This document shows, one piece after another, positions 23,994-33,102 of a DNA stretch of 64,000 bases (position 1 is its first letter; the number at the start of each line of letters is the position of its first letter). Under the pieces are notes generated by a model. It was given only the letters and a program-made list of their open reading frames with translations. It was not told the DNA's origin and ran no database searches. A program made the translations under genes and the position numbers. This DNA comes from Filimonas effusa (lineage in GTDB: Bacteria > Bacteroidota > Bacteroidia > Chitinophagales > Chitinophagaceae): positions 806,001 through 870,000 of the forward strand of contig NZ_SDHZ01000001.1 in the NCBI RefSeq assembly GCF_004118675.1, written 5' to 3'.

Positions 23994-25922
23994 TTACAAT
24001 GTTTCTTTCAGCCATTTGAAGAATTCACGTTGCCATACGAGTGAATTCTGAATGCCGAGTACCCAATGGTTTTCATCGGGGAAATAGAGGAACCTGCTTT
24101 TGATGCCTTTCAGCTGTGCTGCCTGGAATGCCTGCTGGCCCTGTTCTATAGATACACGATAGTCTTTACCTCCCTGGATGATCATGATAGGCGTATTCCA
24201 TTTATCGACGAGGTTGGATGGGCTTTGGCTAAAGGAGCGTTGTGCTACATTGTTGTCTTTTTCCCAATAAGCGCCGCCTTTCTCCCAGTTTTCGAAGAAC
24301 ATTTCATCGGTAGTGCCATACATGCTTCTGAAGTCGAATACGCCGTCGTGTGCGATGAATGTTTTGAAGCGGCCTTCGTGCAGACCTTCCAATGCAAATA
24401 CGGAGAAGCCGCCGAAGCTGGCGCCTACGCATCCGAGTCTTGATCTATCGACATAAGTTTCTTTGCTTACATCGTCTATAGCGCTCAGGTAATCTTTAAG
24501 GACCTGTCCGCCCCAGTCTTTGCTGATAGATTCGTTCCATTCTGTACCATGACCGGGCATACCGCGGCGGTTAGGCGCCACTACGATATAACCCTGTGAT
24601 GCCATGAGCTGGAAGTTCCAACGGAAAGAATAGAATTGCGTAAGTGCTGACTGCGGGCCGCCCTGGCAGTATAACAGGGTGGGGTATTTCTTTTTAGCGT
24701 CGAAGCCCGGCGGGTAAACTACCCATACGAGCATTTGCTTGCCATCGGTTGTTTTTACAAAGCGACGTTCTGTTTTACAAGCGCCCAGTTTGGCGTAGGC
24801 TGCGTCGTTTACGTGTGTTATCTGGGCCATGTTACCGTTGCTGATATCTACGGTAAACAATTCCGTTGCATGGTTGATATCGGTACGGCTTACGATGAGC
24901 GTGTTGCCTGACTGGCCTACGATACCACTGATATCGAAATCGCCTTTGGTGATTTGTTTGATATCGGGCATTTTCATAGTCATTCCGGGATTGTCTACCA
25001 CGAAGAGTTGCAGCGTTCCGTTGATAGGTGCGGTGAAGAAGATATTCCTGTTATCATCGCTCCAGCGGAAGCTTTCCACGTGAATTTCATCGTTAAAGCG
25101 GGTGAGGTTGGTTACGCTTTTATTGTTCATTACGACGAGGTCCTGCTTGTCGCTTTCATAACCATCGCGTTTCATTTGCAGCCATGCGAGGGTGCCGTTC
25201 TTATTGAATGCGGGGTTCACGTCGTAACCTTTGTTGGCTTCGGTAAGGTTTATGGTTGTGCCGGTAGCCAGATCATATTCATATAGATCGGTATTGGTGC
25301 TGATGGCATAATCGGTACCGAACTTTTTCTTGGATACGTATACCACCTTTTTGCTGTCGGGGCTCCAGATGAAGTCTTCATCGCCGCCGAAAGGTTTCTG
25401 GGGGCAATCGTATGCTTCGCCGGGCATGAGGTCTTTGGCCGTGCCTGGTTTCCCGTTTTCGACGGGGGCCAGGAATACGTGGTCGAATTTGCCATCTTCC
25501 CAGGTATCCCAATGGCGGTAGTTGAGTGATTCGTACACCTGAACGTTAGAACGGCTTAGTTCCGGGTAATGATCGGCTCCGGAGACCTTTTTTATTTTAA
25601 CGGCCTGGCTGCTGAGCTGGTACTGACCATCGGGCGAGCGCCTGTCGTTTTCGATGAGGGATTCAGGATCTGCCACTTCTGTTGCATTTCCTCCGGTTAT
25701 GGCCACCTTATAGGTTTTGCGGGTGCTTTTATTATTAGCAACATCGGGTACGCTTACACTGTATAGGACGAATTTTTTATCTTTCGATAAGCCCAGTGCG
25801 CTTACACGTCCGAGTTTCAAAAAGGCTTCGGGTGTCAGGTTTTCCTGCGATATAGCGGGGAGGGCAAGCAGCATCCATCCGGTAAATGCCAATAACTTAA
25901 TCCTGTTCCTGTTCATAATCAT
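23994..25922 (-). CDS. S9 family (prolyl oligopeptidase-type) secreted peptidase
   Basis: A 642-residue serine peptidase with a signal peptide (hydrophobic about 9-24, then AISQ). The N-terminal part (about 30-370) is a beta-propeller-like region with repeated W/F-SxDxK elements such as FIWSPDSKKVVYVS. The C-terminal alpha/beta-hydrolase domain carries the catalytic triad: S502 in GASFGG, D587 in GGKDYRV and H619 in DENHW. Family members release dipeptides or acyl-amino acids from peptides; here it is probably periplasmic or extracellular. Two in-frame ATG codons (25922 and 25916) are equally possible starts. Confidence 0.92.
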   Translation of the reverse strand: MIMNRNRIKLLAFTGWMLLALPAISQENLTPEAFLKLGRVSALGLSKDKKFVLYSVSVPDVANNKSTRKTYKVAITGGNATEVADPESLIENDRRSPDGQYQLSSQAVKIKKVSGADHYPELSRSNVQVYESLNYRHWDTWEDGKFDHVFLAPVENGKPGTAKDLMPGEAYDCPQKPFGGDEDFIWSPDSKKVVYVSKKKFGTDYAISTNTDLYEYDLATGTTINLTEANKGYDVNPAFNKNGTLAWLQMKRDGYESDKQDLVVMNNKSVTNLTRFNDEIHVESFRWSDDNRNIFFTAPINGTLQLFVVDNPGMTMKMPDIKQITKGDFDISGIVGQSGNTLIVSRTDINHATELFTVDISNGNMAQITHVNDAAYAKLGACKTERRFVKTTDGKQMLVWVVYPPGFDAKKKYPTLLYCQGGPQSALTQFYSFRWNFQLMASQGYIVVAPNRRGMPGHGTEWNESISKDWGGQVLKDYLSAIDDVSKETYVDRSRLGCVGASFGGFSVFALEGLHEGRFKTFIAHDGVFDFRSMYGTTDEMFFENWEKGGAYWEKDNNVAQRSFSQSPSNLVDKWNTPIMIIQGGKDYRVSIEQGQQAFQAAQLKGIKSRFLYFPDENHWVLGIQNSLVWQREFFKWLKETL

Positions 25923-26051
25923 CTGTTTAGTCGGTTGGCAAGGTACTTAAAAAGCGGTTTTGTCCGCCATAGCGGGGATAGGGAATGCGGGTGTTTTGGG
26001 GGTAAAGTGATAAGCGGCAAAAAAAATAATTGGTGGGAATTGAAAAGATGT

Positions 26052-26059
26052 TATTTTTG
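26052..26059 (+). promoter_or_regulatory. Putative -7 box of the tetR promoter
   Basis: TATTTTTG, an exact TAnnTTTG match, with TTGG about 20 bases upstream (26030-26033). It stands immediately before a TAAC-N3-GTTA palindrome, so a repressor bound there would cover the transcription start. Confidence 0.55.
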
Positions 26060-26060
26060 C

Positions 26061-26071
26061 TAACGGTGTTA
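26061..26071. promoter_or_regulatory. Predicted TetR operator, site 1
   Basis: TAACGGTGTTA: the TAAC-N3-GTTA palindrome, two bases after the -7 box and 17 bases before the regulator ATG. Confidence 0.6.
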
Positions 26072-26088
26072 AGTAAAATGATAGCGTA

Positions 26089-26712
26089 ATGGGAATCGCT
26101 GAAAGAAAGCTCAGGCAGAAAGAAGAAGTGAGGTGTCAGATTATAGACGCTGCCTGGAAAATAGTTCAGGAGGAGGGCTGGCAGGCTCTTTCGATGCGGA
26201 AGATTGCAGATCGCATCGAGTATTCTGCGCCTATCATTTACGGGCATTTTGAAAATAAGGAAGCCTTGCTGCAGGAGTTTACCAGGCAGGGCTACCGTGA
26301 GCTGTATCAATGGGTGATAAAAGCCAAAGAGGCTAAAACAGACCCTGCTGAGCAGCTTGAAGCCATTTGGATGGCGTATTGGGATTTCGCCTTTGCCAAC
26401 CCTGCTTATTACCAGTTAATGTTTGGGGTTGAAATTGGTTGTTGTGAAATGAAGAACGGCATTCCTGAAGCAAAAGCTGGAATGGACATGGTGGGTGAAA
26501 TCCTGAATGAGCTTATCGCCTCCAGTAAACATCCTGACGCAGACCCTTGCCTGAAATATTATCATCTCTGGTCGGTAGTACACGGTTTAATCTCCATTAA
26601 CCTGACCCGTAAATTTAACGGGGCACCGCAGGCCACAGAAGAATATGAAGATCTTAATAAAGCCATCCTCCAGGACGCCATTGGCGGAATCATCAGTCGT
26701 ATAAAAGGATAG
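26089..26712 (+). CDS. TetR/AcrR-family repressor of the adjacent RND pump
   Basis: A 207-residue regulator. The N-terminal helix-turn-helix covers about residues 15-62 (IIDAAWKIVQEEGWQALSMR, then KIADRIEYSAPIIYGHFENK). The C-terminal ligand domain has LWSVVHGLIS, which fits the WHG subgroup of TetR C-terminal domains. It lies 239 bases upstream of, and in the same direction as, a complete RND efflux operon. Three copies of one palindrome occur before, after and further downstream of this gene, so autoregulation and pump repression are likely. The inducing ligand is unknown. Confidence 0.9.
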   Translation: MGIAERKLRQKEEVRCQIIDAAWKIVQEEGWQALSMRKIADRIEYSAPIIYGHFENKEALLQEFTRQGYRELYQWVIKAKEAKTDPAEQLEAIWMAYWDFAFANPAYYQLMFGVEIGCCEMKNGIPEAKAGMDMVGEILNELIASSKHPDADPCLKYYHLWSVVHGLISINLTRKFNGAPQATEEYEDLNKAILQDAIGGIISRIKG

Positions 26713-26735
26713 GCTGTTTTTTTTGCAACCTAAGT

Positions 26736-26746
26736 TAACACTGTTA
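26736..26746. promoter_or_regulatory. Predicted TetR operator, site 2
   Basis: TAACACTGTTA, the same half-sites as sites 1 and 3 with a different spacer, 24 bases after the tetR stop codon. Confidence 0.5.
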
Positions 26747-26844
26747 GAAACTATCACAGGCATAATCAAAACGTAAAACCACAACAACATGTACAAGACT
26801 ACTAAGCATTCTGCTGCATAACAGCTTTTTTTAAAGTATAATAT

Positions 26845-26857
26845 TTAACGGTGTTAA
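26845..26857. promoter_or_regulatory. Predicted TetR operator, site 3, before the RND operon
   Basis: TTAACGGTGTTAA, a 13-bp palindrome with the same core and spacer as site 1. It is 95 bases upstream of the membrane-fusion gene and directly follows a TATAAT-like stretch (26837-26842). Confidence 0.6.
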
Positions 26858-26951
26858 TAAAAATAAGAATGTTATTGACATGGCATTTTATTGCCTGAAC
26901 CGGACAGTTAAACGCTATTTATTGCTTTCGTAAACTCACAAATCAAATAAT

Positions 26952-28139
26952 ATGAACTCCCGTATCTATTACAATAGTCTGCTACGGCAGGCCAGGCCAC
27001 TTATTGCCTTTACTATACTGGCTATAGGGCTTTACAGCTGCACTACTTCGGCAGGCAGCGAATCGATAGGCGCGCCACCGCCACAGGAGCTGCCTGTTCT
27101 TACACTTACCAATACAGCAGCAGTCACTTACCAGGAATTTTCTGCAACCATAGAAGGTACTGTGAATGTAGAGCTGCGTCCGCAGGTAGATGGTTATCTT
27201 GAAAAGATCTATGTGGATGAAGGAGCTTATGTAACCAAGGGGCAACTGCTTTTCAAGATCAATGACCGGAGTTATGCGTCGCAGTTCACCACTGCGGAAG
27301 CTACTGCTCATGCGGCACAGGCGAATATGGAGAAAGCTGCGATAGAGTTGAACCGCATTCGTCCACTGGTACAAAACAACGTAGTAAGTGATGTGCAATT
27401 GAAAGCAGCACAGGCTTCGTATGAAGCAGCAAAAGCCAGTTTCGAGCAGGCACAATCGGCTACCAACAATGCCGGCATCAGCCTGGGATATACTCTTATC
27501 AAAGCACCCGTAAGCGGTTATATAGGCCGTATTCCCTTCAAGGCCGGAAGTCTTGTGGGCAGAGGGGAAGCGTTGCCATTAACGGTTCTTTCGGAAGTGA
27601 ATAATGTGTATGCTTATTTCTCTATGAGCGAAAGTGATTTCCTGCAATTTACCAGTCATACAACCGGTAAAACTGTTGACGAGAAGATCAAAGGGCTGCC
27701 ACCCGTTGAGCTGATGCTCGCCGACAAATCGATTTACACTGAAAAAGGAAAAGTGGAGATGGTGCAGGGGCAGTTCGATAAGAGCATGGGCACCATCAGC
27801 TTCAGGGCTGTGTTTGCGAATGCGAATGGCATCCTGCGTTCCGGCAATACCGGTAAGGTGCGTATACCGCATACCAATGCAGCCGTACTGGCCGTGCCGC
27901 AACAGGCCACTTATGAATTGCAGGATAAAGTATATGTTTTCACTGTTGCCGATTCCAACAAAGTAGTCAGCAAACCCATTGGTATTGCAGGTACTTCGGG
28001 TGTGTATTACCTGGTAGATAAGGGGCTGAATGCAGGGGAGACGATCGTGTTCACGGGGCTTGACCGTTTAAGGGATGGTGCTGTGATAAGGCCGTTGCCA
28101 CTTTCAGCTGATAGTCTGCGTAAGGCAATGCCTTTATAA
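26952..28139 (+). CDS. RND efflux periplasmic adaptor (membrane fusion lipoprotein)
   Basis: A 395-residue AcrA/MexE-type adaptor that links the inner-membrane pump to the outer-membrane channel. It has a signal peptide with lipobox GLYSC (C30). The first lipoyl-like half is LRPQVDGYLEKIYVDEGAYV near 70-90. An alpha-helical hairpin follows (about 105-165), then the second lipoyl half (YTLIKAPVSGYIGRIPF), a beta-barrel and a membrane-proximal domain. It is the first gene of a three-gene pump operon, 38 bases before the transporter, under predicted TetR control. Confidence 0.93.
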   Translation: MNSRIYYNSLLRQARPLIAFTILAIGLYSCTTSAGSESIGAPPPQELPVLTLTNTAAVTYQEFSATIEGTVNVELRPQVDGYLEKIYVDEGAYVTKGQLLFKINDRSYASQFTTAEATAHAAQANMEKAAIELNRIRPLVQNNVVSDVQLKAAQASYEAAKASFEQAQSATNNAGISLGYTLIKAPVSGYIGRIPFKAGSLVGRGEALPLTVLSEVNNVYAYFSMSESDFLQFTSHTTGKTVDEKIKGLPPVELMLADKSIYTEKGKVEMVQGQFDKSMGTISFRAVFANANGILRSGNTGKVRIPHTNAAVLAVPQQATYELQDKVYVFTVADSNKVVSKPIGIAGTSGVYYLVDKGLNAGETIVFTGLDRLRDGAVIRPLPLSADSLRKAMPL

Positions 28140-28177
28140 GCATAGCCGTCGCAACATTCACTAATAACAACTACACA

Positions 28178-31100
28178 ATGCTTAAAAAATTTATAGAACG
28201 ACCGGTTCTTTCAACGGTCATATCCATACTATTGCTCTTACTTGGCCTATTGTCCGTGTTTTCGTTACCTATTACGTTGTTCCCGGATATAGCGCCGCCG
28301 AGTGTGCTTGTATCGGCGAGTTATCCTGGTGCGAATGCCGAGGTGGTGGCGCGTTCTGTAGCTACGCCGCTTGAAGAGGCGATCAATGGTGTGGAGAACA
28401 TGACCTATATGACATCGAACTCCAGTAATGACGGGAGTATGTCGCTTACGGTTTATTTCAAACAGGGAACCGATCCTGATATTGCTGCTGTAAACGTGCA
28501 GAACCGGGTATCGAAGGCAACGAGCCAGATACCGCAGGAGGTAATACAGGCTGGTATTTCGACACAGAAACAGCAGAACAGTATCATCATGTTCATTGGT
28601 TTATATGCCAAGGACAGTGTGAACTATGATGAAACATTCCTTCAGAACTATATCAAGATAAACCTGATACCGAAGTTGCAGCGTATTCCCGGTGTAGGCC
28701 AGGCGCAGCCCTTTGGTACCAAGGATTATTCGATGCGGATATGGTTACAGCCAGAGCGTTTAACGGCTTATAACCTATCGCCGCTGGACGTAACGAATGC
28801 TATCAGGGATCAGAGCCTGGAGGCTGCCCCGGGACGATTTGGACAAAGCAGCAAACAAGTATTTGAATACGTATTGAAGTATAAGGGTAAGCTAAATACC
28901 AATGAACAATATGAAAACATCATCATCAAGTCGAATACCGATGGTTCTGCGATTCGTTTGAAAGATGTGGCTCGGGTTGAGTTCGGTTCCTATACCTATT
29001 CTTCGGACAGTAAGATGAACGGGTTCCCGGCATCGGGTGTGGCTATTTTCCAGACGGCGGGTTCCAATGCCAATGATATCCTTACAGAGGCGGAACATTT
29101 GCTGGACAAATTCAATAAAGATCTTCCGAAGGGTATTGAATCGAGTGTGATGTATAACTCCAAGGAGTTCCTGGATGATTCCATCAGCCAGGTGGAGCAT
29201 ACGCTGGTAGAAGCGTTTATCCTGGTGTTCATCGTGGTGTTCATATTCCTGCAGGATTTGCGTTCCACACTTATCCCTGCCATTGCGGTTCCGGTGGCTA
29301 TCGTGGGTACGTTCTTCTTCCTTAATTTATTTGGTTTTACCATCAACCTGCTTACGTTGTTTGCGCTGGTGCTGGCCATCGGGATTGTGGTGGATGATGC
29401 TATCGTGGTGGTGGAGGCTGTGCATGCGAAGATGGAACATACACATATGCCTGCACGGGAGGCTACGATAACATCGATGAACGAGATATCGGGAGCCATC
29501 ATATCGATTACCCTGGTCATGGCTGCGGTGTTTATACCGGTAGGTTTCATGCAAGGGCCTGCGGGTGTATTTTACCGGCAGTTTGCGTTTACACTGGCTA
29601 TCGCGATCCTTATTTCTGCGGTGAATGCCTTGACGCTGAGTCCTGCGTTATGTGCGTTATTCCTGAAACCACCTAAGGGGGCTCCGGGCGCACATGGCGG
29701 TAAGAAGTCTGGTTTCGGCAGCCGATTCTTCAATGCTTTCAATGCTTCTTTCCATACTGTTACGGAGAAATATATCAGCAGCCTGAAATTCCTTTTCCGT
29801 CACAAATGGGTGGGAATAAGTGGGCTTGTGCTGGTTACCGCCGTGACATTGTTCATGGTACGTAAAACGCCTACCGGTTTTATTCCTACAGAAGATCAGG
29901 GCTTTCTGCTGTATGCGGTGAATACACCTCCGGGCAGTTCACTCGACAGGACACATAATACGATCGCTAAGATCGACAGCATACTGAAGGCGCAGCCGAT
30001 GGCGGACAAACGTTATAACGTAGAAGGTCTGAACTTCATCTCCAATGCGAATGCCTCTCCTTATGGCGCTGGATTCGTGCGTATGAAACCTTATGCGGAG
30101 AGAGGTGACATGAAAGATCTTGGTATGATCACGAACGCCATGACGCAGAAGATTGCCACCGAGGTAAAAGACGGCAGCGCCTTCTTCTTTACTTTCCCTA
30201 CCATACAGGGTTTTGGTAACGTGGCAGGTTTTGAGTTCATGTTACAGGACCAGGCGAATGGTTCGCTCGACAAACTTAGTGCTACTACCAATGAATTCCT
30301 GGGAGCATTGATGCAACGCAAAGAGATCGCTTATGCTTTCACCACATTTGCCTCGGGCAACCCGCAATACGAGATAGAGGTTGACGATAACAAAACCAGG
30401 CAACTGAATGTATCGGTAAGCGATCTGCTGCAAACGTTGCAGATCTATTATGGCAGTAGCTTTGTCAGCGATTTTAACCGCTTTGGTAAATACTACAGGG
30501 TAATGGCCCAGGCCGATATACCTTATCGCGCCGAGCCGGCTTCATTAAATAATATTTATGTAAAGAATACGCTGGAGCAAATGGTGCCTGTTAACCAACT
30601 GGTAACGCTTAAGAAGGTGTATGGGCCGGAAACTGTTACCCGTAACAACCTCTATAATGCCGTTACCATTAACGGAACGCCCAAGCCTGGTTACAGTACC
30701 GGCGACGCTATCAAGGCGATTGAAGAAACTGCCGCCAAGGTGTTGCCAAGAGGATATGGTTATGAGTGGACAGGTATGACGAGAGAGGAGAAGCAGGCTG
30801 GTTCACAGATCATCTTCATATTTATACTGAGCCTGGTGTTTGTTTACTTCCTTTTATCGGCGCAGTATGAGAGTTATATACTGCCGCTGGCAATAGTATT
30901 GTCTATACCTGTGGGTGTGTTTGGTGTATTTGCCTTCATTCGGATGCTGGGTGTAGAAAACAATATCTATGTGCAGGTATGTCTTGTGATGCTGGTAGGG
31001 TTGCTGGCTAAGAATGCCATACTTATCGTAGAGTATGCGGTGCAACGCCGGGCTGCGGGAATGGAGCTGGTAGCGGCAGCGCTTGAAGCATCGCGCCTGC

Positions 31101-31345
31101 GGTTAAGGCCTATCCTGATGACATCATTTGCCTTTATCATGGGGCTGCTGCCTTTATTAAGGGCGCAGGGCGCTTCGGCGCTGGGTAACCGTTCCATTGG
31201 TGCGGGGGCAGTAGGCGGTATGTTAACCGGTGTAATACTGGGTGTATTCATTGTACCGGTATTGTTTATCATATTCCAGCATCTGCATGAGAGGTTTGGA
31301 AGAAAGAAAACCGTTGTACCTGCTGAGCAAACTCCATCTCATTAA
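28178..31345 (+). CDS. RND multidrug efflux transporter (AcrB/MexF, HAE1 type)
   Basis: A 1055-residue inner-membrane proton-driven pump of the hydrophobe/amphiphile efflux class. It opens with FIERPVLSTVISILLLLLGL and has two large periplasmic loops and 12 membrane helices. The proton-relay acidic pair is in GIVVDDAIVVVE (transmembrane helix 4), and the second half has the matching GLLAKNAILIVEYA. The LFPDIAPPSVLVSASYPGAN stretch is typical of the family. It is encoded between its adaptor and its outer-membrane factor (21 bases to the next gene), so the tripartite pump is complete. Substrates cannot be inferred. Confidence 0.96.
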   Translation: MLKKFIERPVLSTVISILLLLLGLLSVFSLPITLFPDIAPPSVLVSASYPGANAEVVARSVATPLEEAINGVENMTYMTSNSSNDGSMSLTVYFKQGTDPDIAAVNVQNRVSKATSQIPQEVIQAGISTQKQQNSIIMFIGLYAKDSVNYDETFLQNYIKINLIPKLQRIPGVGQAQPFGTKDYSMRIWLQPERLTAYNLSPLDVTNAIRDQSLEAAPGRFGQSSKQVFEYVLKYKGKLNTNEQYENIIIKSNTDGSAIRLKDVARVEFGSYTYSSDSKMNGFPASGVAIFQTAGSNANDILTEAEHLLDKFNKDLPKGIESSVMYNSKEFLDDSISQVEHTLVEAFILVFIVVFIFLQDLRSTLIPAIAVPVAIVGTFFFLNLFGFTINLLTLFALVLAIGIVVDDAIVVVEAVHAKMEHTHMPAREATITSMNEISGAIISITLVMAAVFIPVGFMQGPAGVFYRQFAFTLAIAILISAVNALTLSPALCALFLKPPKGAPGAHGGKKSGFGSRFFNAFNASFHTVTEKYISSLKFLFRHKWVGISGLVLVTAVTLFMVRKTPTGFIPTEDQGFLLYAVNTPPGSSLDRTHNTIAKIDSILKAQPMADKRYNVEGLNFISNANASPYGAGFVRMKPYAERGDMKDLGMITNAMTQKIATEVKDGSAFFFTFPTIQGFGNVAGFEFMLQDQANGSLDKLSATTNEFLGALMQRKEIAYAFTTFASGNPQYEIEVDDNKTRQLNVSVSDLLQTLQIYYGSSFVSDFNRFGKYYRVMAQADIPYRAEPASLNNIYVKNTLEQMVPVNQLVTLKKVYGPETVTRNNLYNAVTINGTPKPGYSTGDAIKAIEETAAKVLPRGYGYEWTGMTREEKQAGSQIIFIFILSLVFVYFLLSAQYESYILPLAIVLSIPVGVFGVFAFIRMLGVENNIYVQVCLVMLVGLLAKNAILIVEYAVQRRAAGMELVAAALEASRLRLRPILMTSFAFIMGLLPLLRAQGASALGNRSIGAGAVGGMLTGVILGVFIVPVLFIIFQHLHERFGRKKTVVPAEQTPSH

Positions 31346-31366
31346 TTGATTTACTAAAGAACGTTT

Positions 31367-32791
31367 ATGTTTATAAAACCATCTTATATCATTATGCTGG
31401 CAATTGCAGGATCGGCCTATTGGTCGGCCTGCGCGCCGGGCAGCCGTGGCTACCGGCAGCCTGAACTGAACCTGCCGGCTTCTTTTGATAGCAGCAGGCA
31501 GGCCGATACCAATAGTATTGCGGCTATTCCCTGGAAAACCTTTTTTCCTGATACAGCACTTCAGCAACTGATAAGTAAGGGCATCACTCACAATTTTGAT
31601 CTGCAGCTGGCGGTAGCGCGTGTAGAGGAATCGCGGCAGCAATTGCAGCAAGCTAAAGCGAATTATCTCCCGGTTCTTAATATACAAGGCACCGGGCAAT
31701 ATAACAGGCCTTCAGACAATAGTCTGAATGGCCTGAGCATCGGTAATTTCCTTGGACAACGCCACCTGGAGGATTATAATCTTGCTGTTGGGCTTTCCTG
31801 GGAGGCTGATATCTGGGGTAAAATAAAGTTACAGAAACAGGCTGCTTTGGCTACCTATCTCCAGACGGGAGAAGCTGCAAGGGCTGTACAGACAAGACTG
31901 ATCGTATCTATTGCAGAAGGGTATTATAACCTGCTAATGCTGGAAGAGCAGCTTGCCATAGCCCGCAAAAACCTGGCGCTGGCGGATACCATTTTCCGCA
32001 TTACACGTTTACAGCGTGATGCAGGTGAAGTAACCACATTGGCGGTACAACAGGCGACTGTTCAGCAGCAAACAACTGCTCTGCTGCTACCGCAGCTGGA
32101 GCAACAGAAAGCGATACAACAGAACGCGCTGAAGTTGCTTACGGGAGAGTTGCCGGGAGCGTTAACACATGCTTTTAGTTTTAATGAATCGCCGGTATTA
32201 AATACTGCTATCAATACAGGCATTCCGGCAGCTGTGGTGCAGTTGCGTCCCGATGTGCGTGCGGCTGAACTGGCGTTAAAGGCTGCGAACTCCAGGGTTG
32301 GGGTTGCACAGGCGTCTTTCTATCCTTCCTTTATTATTACTGCATCCGGCGGTTTAAATGCTTTTAAAGCTTCTAATTGGTTTGAGATACCGGGTTCTTT
32401 ATTTGGTGTGGTGGGAGGCGCTATCACGCAACCATTACTTCAGAAACGGCAGTTGAAAACACAGCTGGAAATAGCTAAGGTAAACAGGCAGCAGTCTGAG
32501 ATCAGTTTCAAACAATCTGTTTACACGGCTATGTCTGATGTCGCCGATGCTTTTGTGCGAGTTAACAAGTTACAAGAGCAGCAGGTACTAACGCAAGCCA
32601 AGACTGATACGTTGCAGCATGCAATCTTTAATGCGCAATTGCTTTTCAGAAGCGGTATGGCCAACTATCTTGAAGTGATAACTGCGCAGTCGAATGTATT
32701 ACAAAGTGAACTGGCGCTGGCGGATATCAAAAGGCAGCAGCTGAGCGCTATTGCCCAACTATACAGGGCGCTGGGCGGAGGTGTTAATTAG
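31367..32791 (+). CDS. Outer-membrane efflux channel, NodT/OprM-type lipoprotein
   Basis: A 474-residue TolC-superfamily protein forming the outer-membrane part of the pump. The lipobox is YWSAC (C22). Two repeated outer-membrane-efflux halves are visible. Each has a long helical segment (about 80-115 and 285-320, with LAVARVEESRQQLQQAKANY and AELALKAANSRVGVAQASFY) and a beta-hairpin region (VGLSWEADIWGKI; FGVVGGAITQPLL). It ends the operon and is followed by a terminator. Confidence 0.93.
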   Translation: MFIKPSYIIMLAIAGSAYWSACAPGSRGYRQPELNLPASFDSSRQADTNSIAAIPWKTFFPDTALQQLISKGITHNFDLQLAVARVEESRQQLQQAKANYLPVLNIQGTGQYNRPSDNSLNGLSIGNFLGQRHLEDYNLAVGLSWEADIWGKIKLQKQAALATYLQTGEAARAVQTRLIVSIAEGYYNLLMLEEQLAIARKNLALADTIFRITRLQRDAGEVTTLAVQQATVQQQTTALLLPQLEQQKAIQQNALKLLTGELPGALTHAFSFNESPVLNTAINTGIPAAVVQLRPDVRAAELALKAANSRVGVAQASFYPSFIITASGGLNAFKASNWFEIPGSLFGVVGGAITQPLLQKRQLKTQLEIAKVNRQQSEISFKQSVYTAMSDVADAFVRVNKLQEQQVLTQAKTDTLQHAIFNAQLLFRSGMANYLEVITAQSNVLQSELALADIKRQQLSAIAQLYRALGGGVN

Positions 32792-32813
32792 TTTTTTACT
32801 GCTATTGGTGTGG

Positions 32814-32844
32814 GGCTGCCCTTTATTGGGGGCAGCCTTTTTTT
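32814..32844 (+). terminator. Rho-independent terminator of the RND operon
   Basis: An 8-bp stem (GGCTGCCC, 32814-32821, with GGGCAGCC, 32830-32837), an 8-base loop and seven T. It lies 23 bases after the channel gene. Confidence 0.9.
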
Positions 32845-33102
32845 ATGCGCCATACATGGAGAGGCTGTGTAAGTGCTTACAGTTGTGGGTGCCGTTGTGC
32901 CTATGAAACTGATGACAGCATGTTACACGTAAGTAAAAAGGCTGCATGAGTGACAATATGGCTTATTTTTTTGCTAAATAAGCGTTCACTTTCGGAACAC
33001 TTTTCCTTCACTGCTCGTTCACTCCTCCTATACTCTGCTCATTTTTTTAGTTTTTTTAGCAAAGCGGACAATATGGCATAGGGGGCTATCTGCCTGCCTG
33101 AT
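32845..33102. other. Noncoding DNA between the RND operon terminator and cysM
   Basis: No gene seen. It contains a perfect 8-bp inverted repeat (GCTTATTT/AAATAAGC, 32961-32983) and two copies of ACAATATGGC (around 32954 and 33069). These may be part of the cysM 3' region, but no clear T-tract terminator is present. Confidence 0.4.
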
